A stretch of 64,000 nt of DNA. Source: a bacterium 0.1xD8-71. Its GTDB lineage: Bacteria; Bacillota; Clostridia; Lachnospirales; Lachnospiraceae. A program made the position numbers and the translations under genes. Shown in pieces: positions 23,302 through 31,790 of the stretch. The first letter of the stretch is position 1, and every line of letters begins with the position of its first letter. The DNA lies in NCBI GenBank assembly GCA_003612405.1, contig RAYR01000001.1, forward strand, positions 244,257-308,256, read 5' to 3'. The notes under the pieces were generated by a model. That model was not told the DNA's origin. It did not search any database and was given only the letters and a program-made list of their open reading frames with translations.

Positions 23302-24585
23302 TTATCTTCTGGCAAGTTCAGCCGTAATCTCCTCCCAGGTCACATTCTTTTCTGCCATCAGTACCATCATGTGATAGAGAAAATCCGCAATCTCATATTT
23401 CACTTCATTGGCATTGGGATTCTTGGCGGCAATCACAATTTCCGTGGCCTCTTCTCCCAGTTTCTTGAGAATCTTATCGATTCCCTTATCATAGAGATAG
23501 TTGGTGTAGGAGCCTTCCTTAGGATGAATTTTCCGGTCTTTGATCACATCAAACACCTGCTCAAATACCTTAAGCGGATTGGTCTCTTCATATTCTTTGG
23601 ACATGATTTCGTTAAAAAAGCAGGAATGGGATCCTGTATGGCAGGCGGCACCGATCTGGGAAACCTTTGCCAGGATGGTATCCTTATCGCAGTCCGCAGT
23701 CAGCGATTTGACATACTGATAATGACCGCTGGTATCGCCTTTCACCCAGAGCTCGTCACGGCTTCTGCTGTAATAGGTCATCTTGCCGGTCCTTAAGGTC
23801 ATATTGTAGGCTTCTTCGTTCATATAAGCCACCATCAATACCTCATCAGTCTTGTAATCCTGCACAACCACGGTCACATGTCCGTCGGAATTCAGTTTAA
23901 AATCTTCCCAGCAGACGGCCGGCTCGAAGGTATTCACCCGGATATCGTTGTTCTGACAAAGAGCCTTGATGGAAAGAAGCTCCTTGGCATTTTCATTGAT
24001 GGCAAAACCGGATATGCCAAAGATATTGTCATTGGACAGCAGTTCCAGAAGTTTATCCAGGGAAACCTCCGGCACCGAAGCAATCATGGGAAATCTGGAT
24101 ACAGAGATTGCCTCTTTTAAACATGTCTCCTTGACCAGAAGAATTTCTCCGATATAGGCATCGATCAAAGTCTCGTTACGTGTGATACTCTCAACTTCTG
24201 TCACACTGGCCACAATCTTGTCTTTGCCGAATTTCTTGGATACTTCTGCTGTAAGCTCAATATTGCCTGGCTTGGAATAATTTAAGGCCGCTTTTTTACA
24301 GCCGGCATAGAGAAGTTTCTTGATATCTTCCATGCGCTTTACATTGCCGGCACCAGTCACGGGAATTTCAGCCTCACTGCATATGGATTTGATGATATCC
24401 AAAGCTTCTTCATGTTCAATGTCGTTGTCGGACATATCATAGACGATCAGCTCATCCGCATTGTTGTCCCCATAAAACCTGGCCAGTGCGGCCGGGTTGG
24501 TATCAATGATGGTGCTGTCCGTGAAGCTCTTTATGGCGTTGCCTTTATATAAATAAATACAGGGAATAAATTTTTTGTAGGACAT
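23302..24585 (-). CDS. hisIE: HisF-like barrel fused to HisI-HisE (histidine synthesis)
   Basis: A 427-residue three-part protein. Residues 1 to about 210 form a HisA/HisF-like barrel (IPCIYLYKG, GAGNVKRMEDIKKLLYAG) whose two catalytic aspartates are replaced (Tyr11, Thr129). About 225-330 is phosphoribosyl-AMP cyclohydrolase HisI with zinc ligands at Asp298-Cys299-Asp300, Cys315 and Cys322 (AACHTGSHSCFF). About 340-427 is phosphoribosyl-ATP pyrophosphatase HisE (KKLGEEATEIVIAAK). HisI and HisE do steps 2 and 3 of the pathway. It is the last gene of the his operon. Confidence 0.9.
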   Translation of the reverse strand: MSYKKFIPCIYLYKGNAIKSFTDSTIIDTNPAALARFYGDNNADELIVYDMSDNDIEHEEALDIIKSICSEAEIPVTGAGNVKRMEDIKKLLYAGCKKAALNYSKPGNIELTAEVSKKFGKDKIVASVTEVESITRNETLIDAYIGEILLVKETCLKEAISVSRFPMIASVPEVSLDKLLELLSNDNIFGISGFAINENAKELLSIKALCQNNDIRVNTFEPAVCWEDFKLNSDGHVTVVVQDYKTDEVLMVAYMNEEAYNMTLRTGKMTYYSRSRDELWVKGDTSGHYQYVKSLTADCDKDTILAKVSQIGAACHTGSHSCFFNEIMSKEYEETNPLKVFEQVFDVIKDRKIHPKEGSYTNYLYDKGIDKILKKLGEEATEIVIAAKNPNANEVKYEIADFLYHMMVLMAEKNVTWEEITAELARR

Positions 24586-24610
24586 TCCTGTTTTCTCCTA
24601 AATTGTTCTG

Positions 24611-25198
24611 TTATAGAGTTCCTTTGGTACTTAAGACACCGGTGATTCTCTCGTCGTAAGATACTGCCATATCCAGGGCCTTGGCAAAGGCTTTGTACAT
24701 GGCTTCGATCATATGGTGGGCATTTTCACCATGAAGCATCTTGATGTGCAGGTTCATGCCGGCACTGTAGGATACCGCATAGAAAAATTCACGCACCAGT
24801 TCTGTGTCAAGACCTCCGGCATGTTCTGTGGGAAAGTTACAGTCAAAGACGAAATAGGGTCTGCCGGATAAATCTATGGCACACAGACAGAGGGCGTCAT
24901 CCATGGGCAGGATAAAAGAGCCATAACGTCTGATGCCGGCTTTATCTCCGATAGCCTCCCGGATCACCTGGCCGATCACTATGCCGGTATCTTCCACCGT
25001 ATGGTGTCCGTCCACATCGAGATCTCCCTTGGCATGAAGAGTCAGGTCAAAGAGCCCATGTCTGGCAAAGCCGTCTAACATATGGTCAAAGAACCCGATT
25101 CCCGTAGAGATCTGGCTTTTGCCGGTGCCGTCAAGGTTGAGGGAAGCTTTGATCTGTGTTTCTTTGGTATTACGTTCTATGGTTGCTGTTCTGGACAT
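24611..25198 (-). CDS. hisB: imidazoleglycerol-phosphate dehydratase HisB
   Basis: A 195-residue monofunctional dehydratase that converts imidazoleglycerol phosphate to imidazoleacetol phosphate. It has the manganese-binding motif pair DGHHTVEDTGI and ENAHHMIEA, and the GFFDHMLDGFARHG motif. No phosphatase part is fused. It lies between hisD and the hisIE fusion gene with gaps of 25-31 bases. Confidence 0.96.
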   Translation of the reverse strand: MSRTATIERNTKETQIKASLNLDGTGKSQISTGIGFFDHMLDGFARHGLFDLTLHAKGDLDVDGHHTVEDTGIVIGQVIREAIGDKAGIRRYGSFILPMDDALCLCAIDLSGRPYFVFDCNFPTEHAGGLDTELVREFFYAVSYSAGMNLHIKMLHGENAHHMIEAMYKAFAKALDMAVSYDERITGVLSTKGTL

Positions 25199-25229
25199 TG
25201 GTTTCTCCTTTTATACGTATTCCCAGCCC

Positions 25230-26519
25230 TTACGAAAACCGCACTCTGATGGAATTGGCATGGGCCGTCAGTCCTTCTTTTTCGGCAAACAGTTCGATAT
25301 CCTGATGGGCCTGTTCCAGAGCCTGTTTTGAGTAGGATATGATGCTGGTTTTTTTCATAAAGTCGTCCACATTGAGCGGTGAGAAAAATTTCGCCGTGCC
25401 GTTTGTGGGCAGAATATGGTTGGGGCCTGCATAGTAATCGCCTAACGGTTCCGAGGAGTATTCTCCCAGGAAAATAGCGCCCGCATTTTCAATCCGGGTC
25501 ATCACCTGATAAGGATCTTTTGTCAGGATTTCCAGATGTTCGGAAGCAATGGCATTGGCGGCTTCTATGGCATCCTCCATGGAACCGGCAATCAGCTGAT
25601 AGCCGTAATTATCCAGAGACTTGCGGATGATATCTGCTCTGGATAACTCTTGCAGGAAGGTCTCAATTTCTGTGGAAACCTGATCTGCCAATGTTTCGCT
25701 GGTGGTGATGAGGATTGCGCTTGCCAGTTCATCATGTTCCGCCTGGGATAAGAGGTCTGCCGCCACATATCGTGGATTGGCCGTCTCATCGGCTATGACC
25801 AGAATTTCGCTGGGGCCGGCAATGGAATCGATACTGACATAACCAAAGCAGGCTTTCTTGGCCAGGGCCACAAAGATATTGCCGGGGCCGGTAATTTTAT
25901 CTACTTTGGGAATACTCTGTGTGCCAAAAGCCATGGCGGCAATCGCCTGGGCGCCGCCTACCTTATAGATTTCATCCACACCGGCAATCTTAGCTGCCGC
26001 CAGCGTACCGGGATTGACTTTGCCGTCGGGGCCTGCCGGTGTTGTCATCACAATCTTTTTGACACCGGCAACCTTCGCCGGGAGCACATTCATCAGCACG
26101 CTGCTGGGATAGGACGCTTTCCCGCCCGGCACATAGACACCGGAAACTGCAATGGGTGTGATCTTCTGTCCCAGGATACTGCCGTCCGGTTTCGGGTCGA
26201 TCCAGCTGTTATGTAACTGCTTCTGATGAAAGGCGGTAATATTGCCGGCAGCCTTCTCCATAACGCGGATAAAATCTGCATCCATTGCCTGAAAGGCATC
26301 TTCTATCTCATCTTTGGTGACACAAACCGTATCCTTATGGATATCCCACTTATCAAACTGCTTCGTATAAGCAAAGACCGCCTCGTCCCCTCTTTCCCGC
26401 ACATTGTCAATGATATCCGCCACCACAGCCTCGTATTGTCCATAATTGTTCGGACTTCTCTTAAGCAGATTATCCAGAATATCCTTCTGCGTCTGCGCTG
26501 TCAACTGTATTTTTTTCAT
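25230..26519 (-). CDS. hisD: histidinol dehydrogenase HisD
   Basis: A 429-residue NAD-dependent zinc enzyme that carries out the last two oxidations of histidine synthesis. It shows VYVPGGKASYPSSVLM, VGGAQAIAAMAFGT, KITGPGNIFVALAK, IAGPSEILVIADE, LSQAEHDE and AGPNHILPTNGTA. It precedes hisB. The 129 bases upstream separate it from the SIMPL gene and hold two strong hairpins. Confidence 0.97.
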   Translation of the reverse strand: MKKIQLTAQTQKDILDNLLKRSPNNYGQYEAVVADIIDNVRERGDEAVFAYTKQFDKWDIHKDTVCVTKDEIEDAFQAMDADFIRVMEKAAGNITAFHQKQLHNSWIDPKPDGSILGQKITPIAVSGVYVPGGKASYPSSVLMNVLPAKVAGVKKIVMTTPAGPDGKVNPGTLAAAKIAGVDEIYKVGGAQAIAAMAFGTQSIPKVDKITGPGNIFVALAKKACFGYVSIDSIAGPSEILVIADETANPRYVAADLLSQAEHDELASAILITTSETLADQVSTEIETFLQELSRADIIRKSLDNYGYQLIAGSMEDAIEAANAIASEHLEILTKDPYQVMTRIENAGAIFLGEYSSEPLGDYYAGPNHILPTNGTAKFFSPLNVDDFMKKTSIISYSKQALEQAHQDIELFAEKEGLTAHANSIRVRFS

Positions 26520-26564
26520 GAATTACATATCCCTTTCTTAAATACTCATTGGCAATTCATATGC

Positions 26565-26641
26565 GGAGGATGCCCATAAGGCATCCTCCCGAACATTTCT
26601 AGAAACTCTCAGGCAGCGTACTTTGCTGCCCTAGAGTTTCT
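26565..26641 (-). repeat. tandem hairpin unit between SIMPL gene and hisD
   Basis: Two adjacent perfect stem-loops: GGAGGATGCC (26565-26574) with its complement (26580-26589), and AGAAACTCT/GGCAGC (26601-26617) with its complement (26625-26641). On the minus strand the larger one comes first, eight bases after the SIMPL stop codon. Neither has a good T-tract. They could be transcript-stability or processing elements inside the his operon. Confidence 0.6.
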
Positions 26642-26648
26642 TAATGTT

Positions 26649-27395
26649 CTATTGTACACTATAGTTTAACTTCACCGTAATAGAAGCCGTTTTATTCCGG
26701 GAACTGGTGTCAAAATAACCGCCGTAGCTGTATTCGGTGTTGCTGTTCTGGGCCGTAATCTGGAAAACACCGAGATTTGCATTGAGCAGGGTTCCGATCT
26801 GGGCCCCTGTTCCCTGTGCCAGAAGGTCGATTCTGTCTTTGGCGTTCTGGGTAGCTTCCTCGATCAACTGTAATTTCAGTTCGTCCAGTTTTGTATAATA
26901 ATATTCCGGCTCCTCCGAAGCAAATTGCACATTAGATTCAATCAGACCGGAGATATCCCTGGAAATGTTCTCAATTTTATCCACATCGGTGGAAGTGATG
27001 GACACATTCTGATAGAGGTCATAACCGTCAATATATTCCCGGATGCGGTCGCCGTTCTCATTGTATTCGTATTCCCATCTGGTGCTGATGCTGACGGAAG
27101 AAAATACCATCTCCTCTTCCTTCACCCCTTGTTCCTCCAGGTAATCCCGAATCAGACCGGCATCCTTTTTGATAGAACGATAAGCTTCCTGGGTGGTCCT
27201 GCCATAACTTGAGAAACTGCCGCGCCAGACAATTAAGTCTGATTCAAAATCACAGTTGGCAGAACCTGTGGCTGTCAGTCCGCCGCTTCCGGAAGTCTTT
27301 TTATAGTTCACCAGACTTCCCGAAAAAATTGAGATGCAGACAATGGCACAAATGCCTGCAATCAACGCAATTACAATTCCCTTGTACTCCTTCAT
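26649..27395 (-). CDS. SIMPL domain protein (DUF541), membrane-anchored
   Basis: A 248-residue protein with one N-terminal membrane helix (about 7-30, uncleaved or signal-like), then an extracytoplasmic SIMPL domain: LTATGSANCDFESDLIVWRGSF at about 40-60 and DGYDLYQNVSITSTDVDKI at about 123-140, ending with ASITVKLNYSVQ. SIMPL proteins have no clear enzymatic role; some are linked to stress or oligomeric cages. It is inserted between hisG and hisD within the his operon, which is not expected from function. Confidence 0.88.
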   Translation of the reverse strand: MKEYKGIVIALIAGICAIVCISIFSGSLVNYKKTSGSGGLTATGSANCDFESDLIVWRGSFSSYGRTTQEAYRSIKKDAGLIRDYLEEQGVKEEEMVFSSVSISTRWEYEYNENGDRIREYIDGYDLYQNVSITSTDVDKIENISRDISGLIESNVQFASEEPEYYYTKLDELKLQLIEEATQNAKDRIDLLAQGTGAQIGTLLNANLGVFQITAQNSNTEYSYGGYFDTSSRNKTASITVKLNYSVQ

Positions 27396-27417
27396 GATAT
27401 GTTCCCCTTTCTATTGT

Positions 27418-28062
27418 TTATAAACTGCTTTTTAAACGATGTATCAGTTTACGGATTCTCTCTGTCTCCATCTGCATACTGACCTGGTTGACAATCATAC
27501 GGGCAGATAAAGGACAGATTTCTTCCAGGACTTCCAGTCCGTTTTCTTTTAAAGTGGAGCCGGTTTCCACGATATCGACAATCACATCGGAAAGCTTTAC
27601 GATGGGCCCCAGTTCTACGGAGCCGTTCAGTTTGATGATATCCACGGTCTGGTGTTTCTTGTTATAGAAATAGTCTTTGGCGATGTTGGGATATTTGCTG
27701 GCCACCCGGATCATTTCGTGGTGCTTTAAGAGGTCTTTGGCACTTTTAGGGCCGCAGACGCACATGCGGCATCTGCCATAACCTAAATCCAGCACTTCAT
27801 AGACTCTTCTGTTCTCTTCCATGATCGTATCCTTGCCCACAACGCCGATATCGGCGGCACCATATTCTACATAGGTGGGGACATCCGGCGATTTTGCGAG
27901 GAAGAACCGCAGCTTATATTCTTCATTTACAAAAATAAGTTTGCGGGAATGTTTGTCTTTCATCTCCTCACAGGTGATGCCTATCTGCTCAAACAATTCC
28001 ATTGTTTTATTGGCAAGACGCCCCTTTCCCAGGGCAAATGTCAAATATCTGTCTTCACTCAT
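27418..28062 (-). CDS. hisG: ATP phosphoribosyltransferase, short form, HisG
   Basis: A 214-residue short-form HisG that joins ATP and PRPP in the first histidine step. It shows FALGKGRLANKTMELF, VEYGAADIGVVGKD, and DIVETGSTLKENGLEV. The short form lacks the regulatory ACT-like domain and needs HisZ, whose gene is directly upstream (34 bases). Feedback by histidine would act through HisZ. Confidence 0.96.
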   Translation of the reverse strand: MSEDRYLTFALGKGRLANKTMELFEQIGITCEEMKDKHSRKLIFVNEEYKLRFFLAKSPDVPTYVEYGAADIGVVGKDTIMEENRRVYEVLDLGYGRCRMCVCGPKSAKDLLKHHEMIRVASKYPNIAKDYFYNKKHQTVDIIKLNGSVELGPIVKLSDVIVDIVETGSTLKENGLEVLEEICPLSARMIVNQVSMQMETERIRKLIHRLKSSL

Positions 28063-28096
28063 GCTTTCCTTCCGTTCTGAAGCTTTGGGGCTTCTG

Positions 28097-29215
28097 TCAT
28101 TTTCTCATGGCAGGTAATAGTGCCACATGCCTGCCTTCCGAACGCATCCTGCGCGCTTCTTTTAATTTCTCTTTGAAATCCGCCTGCGTATAATACAGGC
28201 TGGTACAGGATTCCATGCCTGCGATGGCGGCGCCCTGCCTGTTCATGGCAGACAACAGATCATCCACCACGATAACAAATCCGATTGCAGGTGCTTTCTT
28301 GCCAAAGTGTTCCAGCAGATTGTCATAACGGCCGCCCTTGACAATGGCATCTCCCACGCCATAAGTGTATCCTTTGAAAATGATGCCCGTATAATAATTA
28401 TACTTGCTCAACATGCCAAGGTCAAAGGAAACATATTTTTCCACCCCATAATAACAAAGCACTTGATAAAGAGTATCAAGACGTTCGATTGCCGCCCTGG
28501 AACGTGCATTGGTCACGACCCGTCCGGCGTCTTTGAGTATCTCCACAGAACCAAAGAGGTCACCTGTCTTGAGAAGCGCCTCTTTATCCCTGGCAGGGGC
28601 ATGGATGTGGTCAAGGAGTTCTTCGGCACCGAAATAATTCTTGCCGGAGATAAATTCCCTGAGTTCCAACTCCGTATCTTCATCCAGACCTGCTTCTGCA
28701 CAGATGCCCTTAAAGAATTCCAGATTGCCTATACTGATCTGAAAATCGGAAAGTCCGGCATGGTACAGGGCTTCGATGGTCATGGCAATCATTTCCGCAT
28801 CGGCATGGACGGAAGGCTCTCCGATCAGTTCCGCGCCCATCTGCGTTACCTCCTTTAATTTCCCCTGTAGATTGGAGGTGTTGGAAAAGGTATTCCCCTG
28901 ATAGCAGAGACGGATGGGCACATCCTCATCCATAAAATATTTGGCGGCGCATCTGGCAATCGAGGGGGTAAAATCCGGCCGAAGCACCAGGGTGTTTCCC
29001 TCTTTGTCAAAGAATTTGTAAAGCTCCCTGGAAGGGGTGGTGCCCACTTCTTTGGAGAATACATCGAAAAATTCAAAGGTTGGTGTCTGGATATCACGAT
29101 AGCCGTATCCGCAGATTTTTTCCAGTAAAAGCCGCTCGACTACTGTTTTTTGTTCTTTTTCGTCTCCATAAATATCCCTGACGCCTTCCGGTGTATGTAC
29201 CAGTTTTCTGCTCAT
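28097..29215 (-). CDS. hisZ: ATP phosphoribosyltransferase regulatory subunit HisZ
   Basis: A 372-residue HisRS-like paralogue that regulates short HisG. It begins TPEGVRDIYGDE and has the class II aminoacyl-tRNA-synthetase-like motifs LVLRPDFTPSIARCAA and GGRYDNLLEHFG. It lacks a tRNA anticodon-binding domain. The end is close to the last core motif, a little shorter than many HisZ proteins. It is the first gene of the his operon, with its own promoter and an AAAGAGG ribosome binding site. Confidence 0.92.
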   Translation of the reverse strand: MSRKLVHTPEGVRDIYGDEKEQKTVVERLLLEKICGYGYRDIQTPTFEFFDVFSKEVGTTPSRELYKFFDKEGNTLVLRPDFTPSIARCAAKYFMDEDVPIRLCYQGNTFSNTSNLQGKLKEVTQMGAELIGEPSVHADAEMIAMTIEALYHAGLSDFQISIGNLEFFKGICAEAGLDEDTELELREFISGKNYFGAEELLDHIHAPARDKEALLKTGDLFGSVEILKDAGRVVTNARSRAAIERLDTLYQVLCYYGVEKYVSFDLGMLSKYNYYTGIIFKGYTYGVGDAIVKGGRYDNLLEHFGKKAPAIGFVIVVDDLLSAMNRQGAAIAGMESCTSLYYTQADFKEKLKEARRMRSEGRHVALLPAMRK

Positions 29216-29287
29216 AATGTCCTCTTTCTTTACTTTAATAATTTAAAGTGATAACGCATTAGTATGATACCATAATAAACTTATTCT

Positions 29288-29316
29288 ACTATACAAAAAA
29301 ATTTATTATCTGTCAA
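29288..29316 (-). promoter_or_regulatory. promoter of the his operon
   Basis: TTGACA (29311-29316), 17-bp spacer, TATAGT (29288-29293) on the minus strand, eleven of twelve consensus positions. About 65 bases of leader follow before hisZ. I see no T-box or riboswitch there. Confidence 0.85.
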
Positions 29317-29329
29317 CAATCGACGGTTA

Positions 29330-29866
29330 CTACTCGACCCTGTCTTCCAGATCTCTTTGCAGCATATCCAGATAGGGAACCAGAATTCCGCTTTTTTTCG
29401 GTAGAATATAGGCCGGATTCAGCTCTTCATAGCGAAAACTCTTACGGCCGCCCTCTCTTGCCCTGTCCCAGAAGAAACGGAGCATTTCATAGGGAAGATA
29501 ATAAAACACATTCTTATGGGTATAGTAAATCAGAAAAAAAGCGATGCCTTTCTGTTTCTCAAACTGCTCCATAAATGCCACCTGATGTTCATGGATATTT
29601 TGCAGGGAAAAGGTATCTGTGGCACATTCCTTGGCATCAAAACATACCGGAATCCCCTGTACCGCACCGATATAGTCCACTGTACTCTTCTGGTCGAAAT
29701 AAGCCAGCGTGATATGGCGGCTTTCTTTGTCGATGGTAATCGGGGTAATCGGGGTGGGAATCTTCTGAATCAAAGCAAGACCATGTTCCAGATATTTTTC
29801 ATTGGTTCTGTTGATCAGATCCTCTAAGGTTGAACCACGCAGTCCGCGGGAATTCCAGGTTGCCAT
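29330..29866 (-). CDS. recU: Holliday junction resolvase RecU
   Basis: A 178-residue RecU-type resolvase (cuts four-way DNA junctions during recombination and chromosome segregation). It shows NSRGLRGSTLEDLIN at the start, the core STVDYIGAVQGIPVCFDAKE and LPYEMLRFFWDRA. The usual catalytic ExK is DxK here (FDAKE). It is slightly shorter than Bacillus RecU, with a short N-terminus. It lies downstream of the pseudouridine synthase gene, not beside a penicillin-binding protein as is common. Confidence 0.85.
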   Translation of the reverse strand: MATWNSRGLRGSTLEDLINRTNEKYLEHGLALIQKIPTPITPITIDKESRHITLAYFDQKSTVDYIGAVQGIPVCFDAKECATDTFSLQNIHEHQVAFMEQFEKQKGIAFFLIYYTHKNVFYYLPYEMLRFFWDRAREGGRKSFRYEELNPAYILPKKSGILVPYLDMLQRDLEDRVE

Positions 29867-29887
29867 AAATACCTTCTCTCCATATTG

Positions 29888-30931
29888 TTATAGTGAAGCC
29901 GTCTGTCCGGATGCCCTGGCAAACAGTTCGGGAAGTCCGGTTTGAAAGGTCTTCGTGCTGATATCCTCAAAGGGCGGCTCCAGTGCAGGAAATGTTACTT
30001 TGTAAGCATGTAAAAGCTGTGTCCGGATCTGGCAAGTCCGTTTATAATACTCATTCCAGTCCCTGTCTCCATATTTGTAATCCCCCAGAAGCGGATGACC
30101 GATGCTCGCCAGATGAGCCCGTATCTGATGCGGTTTGCCGGTGATCAGTTCCACTTCCAGAAGCGTCTTATCCGCCTCCACTTTCAGAGGCCTGTAACTT
30201 GTCTTAATATAGGACTCTTTGCCGGAAGCTGTGTCTTTGTGCCTGAGAGAAGGCTGTATGGACACTTTATTGCGGCGTTCATCCTTGCTTAAATACCCTT
30301 CAGCCACCCCGGCATCCTGTAGATGTCCTTTCACATAGAGCTGATAATACTTGTGCAGGGTTCTCTTCTGTAATAAGCTGCCTAAAAGCTGGGCACCCTG
30401 AACCGATTTTGCACAAAGCACAATGCCGCTGGTATTACGGTCCAGACGGTTGCAGACAGAAGGACGATAAGTCTCAAGATCTTCCGGGGAGATATCTCCT
30501 CTTGCCAGCAGAGCGCCGATCAGCCATTCATTTAAAGAAATATCTGTCTGCGACGCTTTCTGGGTCAGAATCCCGGCCGGTTTGTCGGCTAACAGGATAT
30601 GGTCATTTTCATAAATAATCGTTATGCTATCATAAGTCTGGTATGCCCGGCGGTACTCTGCTGTCTCGTGTATTCTGGAGGAACAATCAGAGGACTTTTC
30701 GTCCGGCTGACGGCCCATGAATTTCAACAGCGTCTCTTCGGCAAAAAATATCGTTATCTGATCGCCGACGTTCAGTTTTTCACACCCTTCGGCTTTTTGG
30801 CCGTTCAGGGTGATGTTTTTTTTGCGCAGCATTTTGTGCAGAAACCCGGAACCCGCCATGGGAAGCAGCTTAGAAAGATATCTGTCCAGCCGCTGCCCGG
30901 CTTCAAGGTTTGTAATATGTCTTAGATACAT
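29888..30931 (-). CDS. RluA-family pseudouridine synthase
   Basis: A 347-residue enzyme with an N-terminal S4 RNA-binding domain (about 10-75; LDRYLSKLLPMAGSGFLHKM) and a RluA/RluC/RluD catalytic domain. The catalytic aspartate is in CNRLDRNTSGIVL (about 163), and the closing motif is GKPHQIRAHLASIGHPLLGD. It isomerises uridine in rRNA or tRNA; the exact target cannot be told from the sequence. Confidence 0.92.
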   Translation of the reverse strand: MYLRHITNLEAGQRLDRYLSKLLPMAGSGFLHKMLRKKNITLNGQKAEGCEKLNVGDQITIFFAEETLLKFMGRQPDEKSSDCSSRIHETAEYRRAYQTYDSITIIYENDHILLADKPAGILTQKASQTDISLNEWLIGALLARGDISPEDLETYRPSVCNRLDRNTSGIVLCAKSVQGAQLLGSLLQKRTLHKYYQLYVKGHLQDAGVAEGYLSKDERRNKVSIQPSLRHKDTASGKESYIKTSYRPLKVEADKTLLEVELITGKPHQIRAHLASIGHPLLGDYKYGDRDWNEYYKRTCQIRTQLLHAYKVTFPALEPPFEDISTKTFQTGLPELFARASGQTASL

Positions 30932-30943
30932 GATTTTCTCCTG

Positions 30944-31528
30944 TCAGAGGGAGACGGCATACAGTAAATGAAGAATGTCTTCTTTGTTTTTGCTGATATC
31001 CACCTCTAAATCTTTTAACCGACTAAGTCGGTCAATATATTTTTCCTCATCAGAAAATATATTAATGGTCACATTTTTGATGCCTTCCTGAGTAAGCATC
31101 TGTTCTAAATGGCTTTCGGCATCTTTGCAGCTGCAACGGGAATCTTCCGTGATGCCGCAGAGAATATTACCCTTTAAGACCAGATGGCTGATGGGATAAT
31201 TCTTCTGATAAGAAGTAAAATACATATCATACATGCTCTCAAAGACTTCATCATAGTCGTGCACCTTATCCCATAAGGTATTGCTGCACCCTTTTGCCTT
31301 GATAAAGATGATGAAATTCACAGCACTCTTACAGGCCGGCAGGCATCCTAAGATAGCAACCACCGTGAGCAGATTCCGATTGGTTCCGGTGGTCAGATAA
31401 CCGGCCAGATAGATGCCCACACAGAGCAAAAAGAACAGCACTGTCCTGAGTGCTGTGTATATCTTCCGGTTTTCAAGATAACCATAGGCTCCCTTCGGCG
31501 TCAGGAGTTTGTTGATAGATGTCATCAT
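30944..31528 (-). CDS. hypothetical protein with two membrane helices
   Basis: A 194-residue protein of no recognised family. Two membrane helices lie close together at about 29-45 and 53-76, followed by a cytosol-sized soluble part with a CSCKDAESHLEQML segment. The soluble part (about 115-180) mixes short beta and alpha segments. It lies between the pseudouridine synthase gene and a small CxxC protein gene, with small gaps, so all are likely one transcript. Confidence 0.7.
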   Translation of the reverse strand: MMTSINKLLTPKGAYGYLENRKIYTALRTVLFFLLCVGIYLAGYLTTGTNRNLLTVVAILGCLPACKSAVNFIIFIKAKGCSNTLWDKVHDYDEVFESMYDMYFTSYQKNYPISHLVLKGNILCGITEDSRCSCKDAESHLEQMLTQEGIKNVTINIFSDEEKYIDRLSRLKDLEVDISKNKEDILHLLYAVSL

Positions 31529-31551
31529 AGGGTTTGGTGCTTCCTCTCCGT

Positions 31552-31767
31552 TTAATATTCTTTGGTGATATCCGTTATGTCATACAGTTGTTTAAAATGC
31601 TGTAAATCTGCGGCATCTTTAATCAACATGATTTCCCGGAACTCTCCTGTCTGTAGATTCTTAAAGCCGGCGACCTGCTCTCCGTTACAGATACTGCACT
31701 TTAAGATGGGTTTTTCTGTGAGTCTGTCATAGGTACCTCGAATCGGTTGGTTTTTTCTGAAAAACAT
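31552..31767 (-). CDS. small CxxC protein of unknown function
   Basis: A 71-residue protein with a single CSIC motif (KCSICNGEQVAGFKN) and a conserved-looking ending YDITDITKEY. I recall similar small proteins in Lachnospiraceae, where they carry unreliable names such as aspartate dehydrogenase; nothing in this length supports an enzyme. The single CxxC may bind zinc if the protein dimerises. Confidence 0.7.
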   Translation of the reverse strand: MFFRKNQPIRGTYDRLTEKPILKCSICNGEQVAGFKNLQTGEFREIMLIKDAADLQHFKQLYDITDITKEY

Positions 31768-31790
31768 GTCTGTTCACTGCTCCTATCATA

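Noticed and set aside
31552..31767. Naming the small CxxC protein an aspartate dehydrogenase
   Set aside because: 71 residues cannot hold that enzyme and no nucleotide-binding motif is present.
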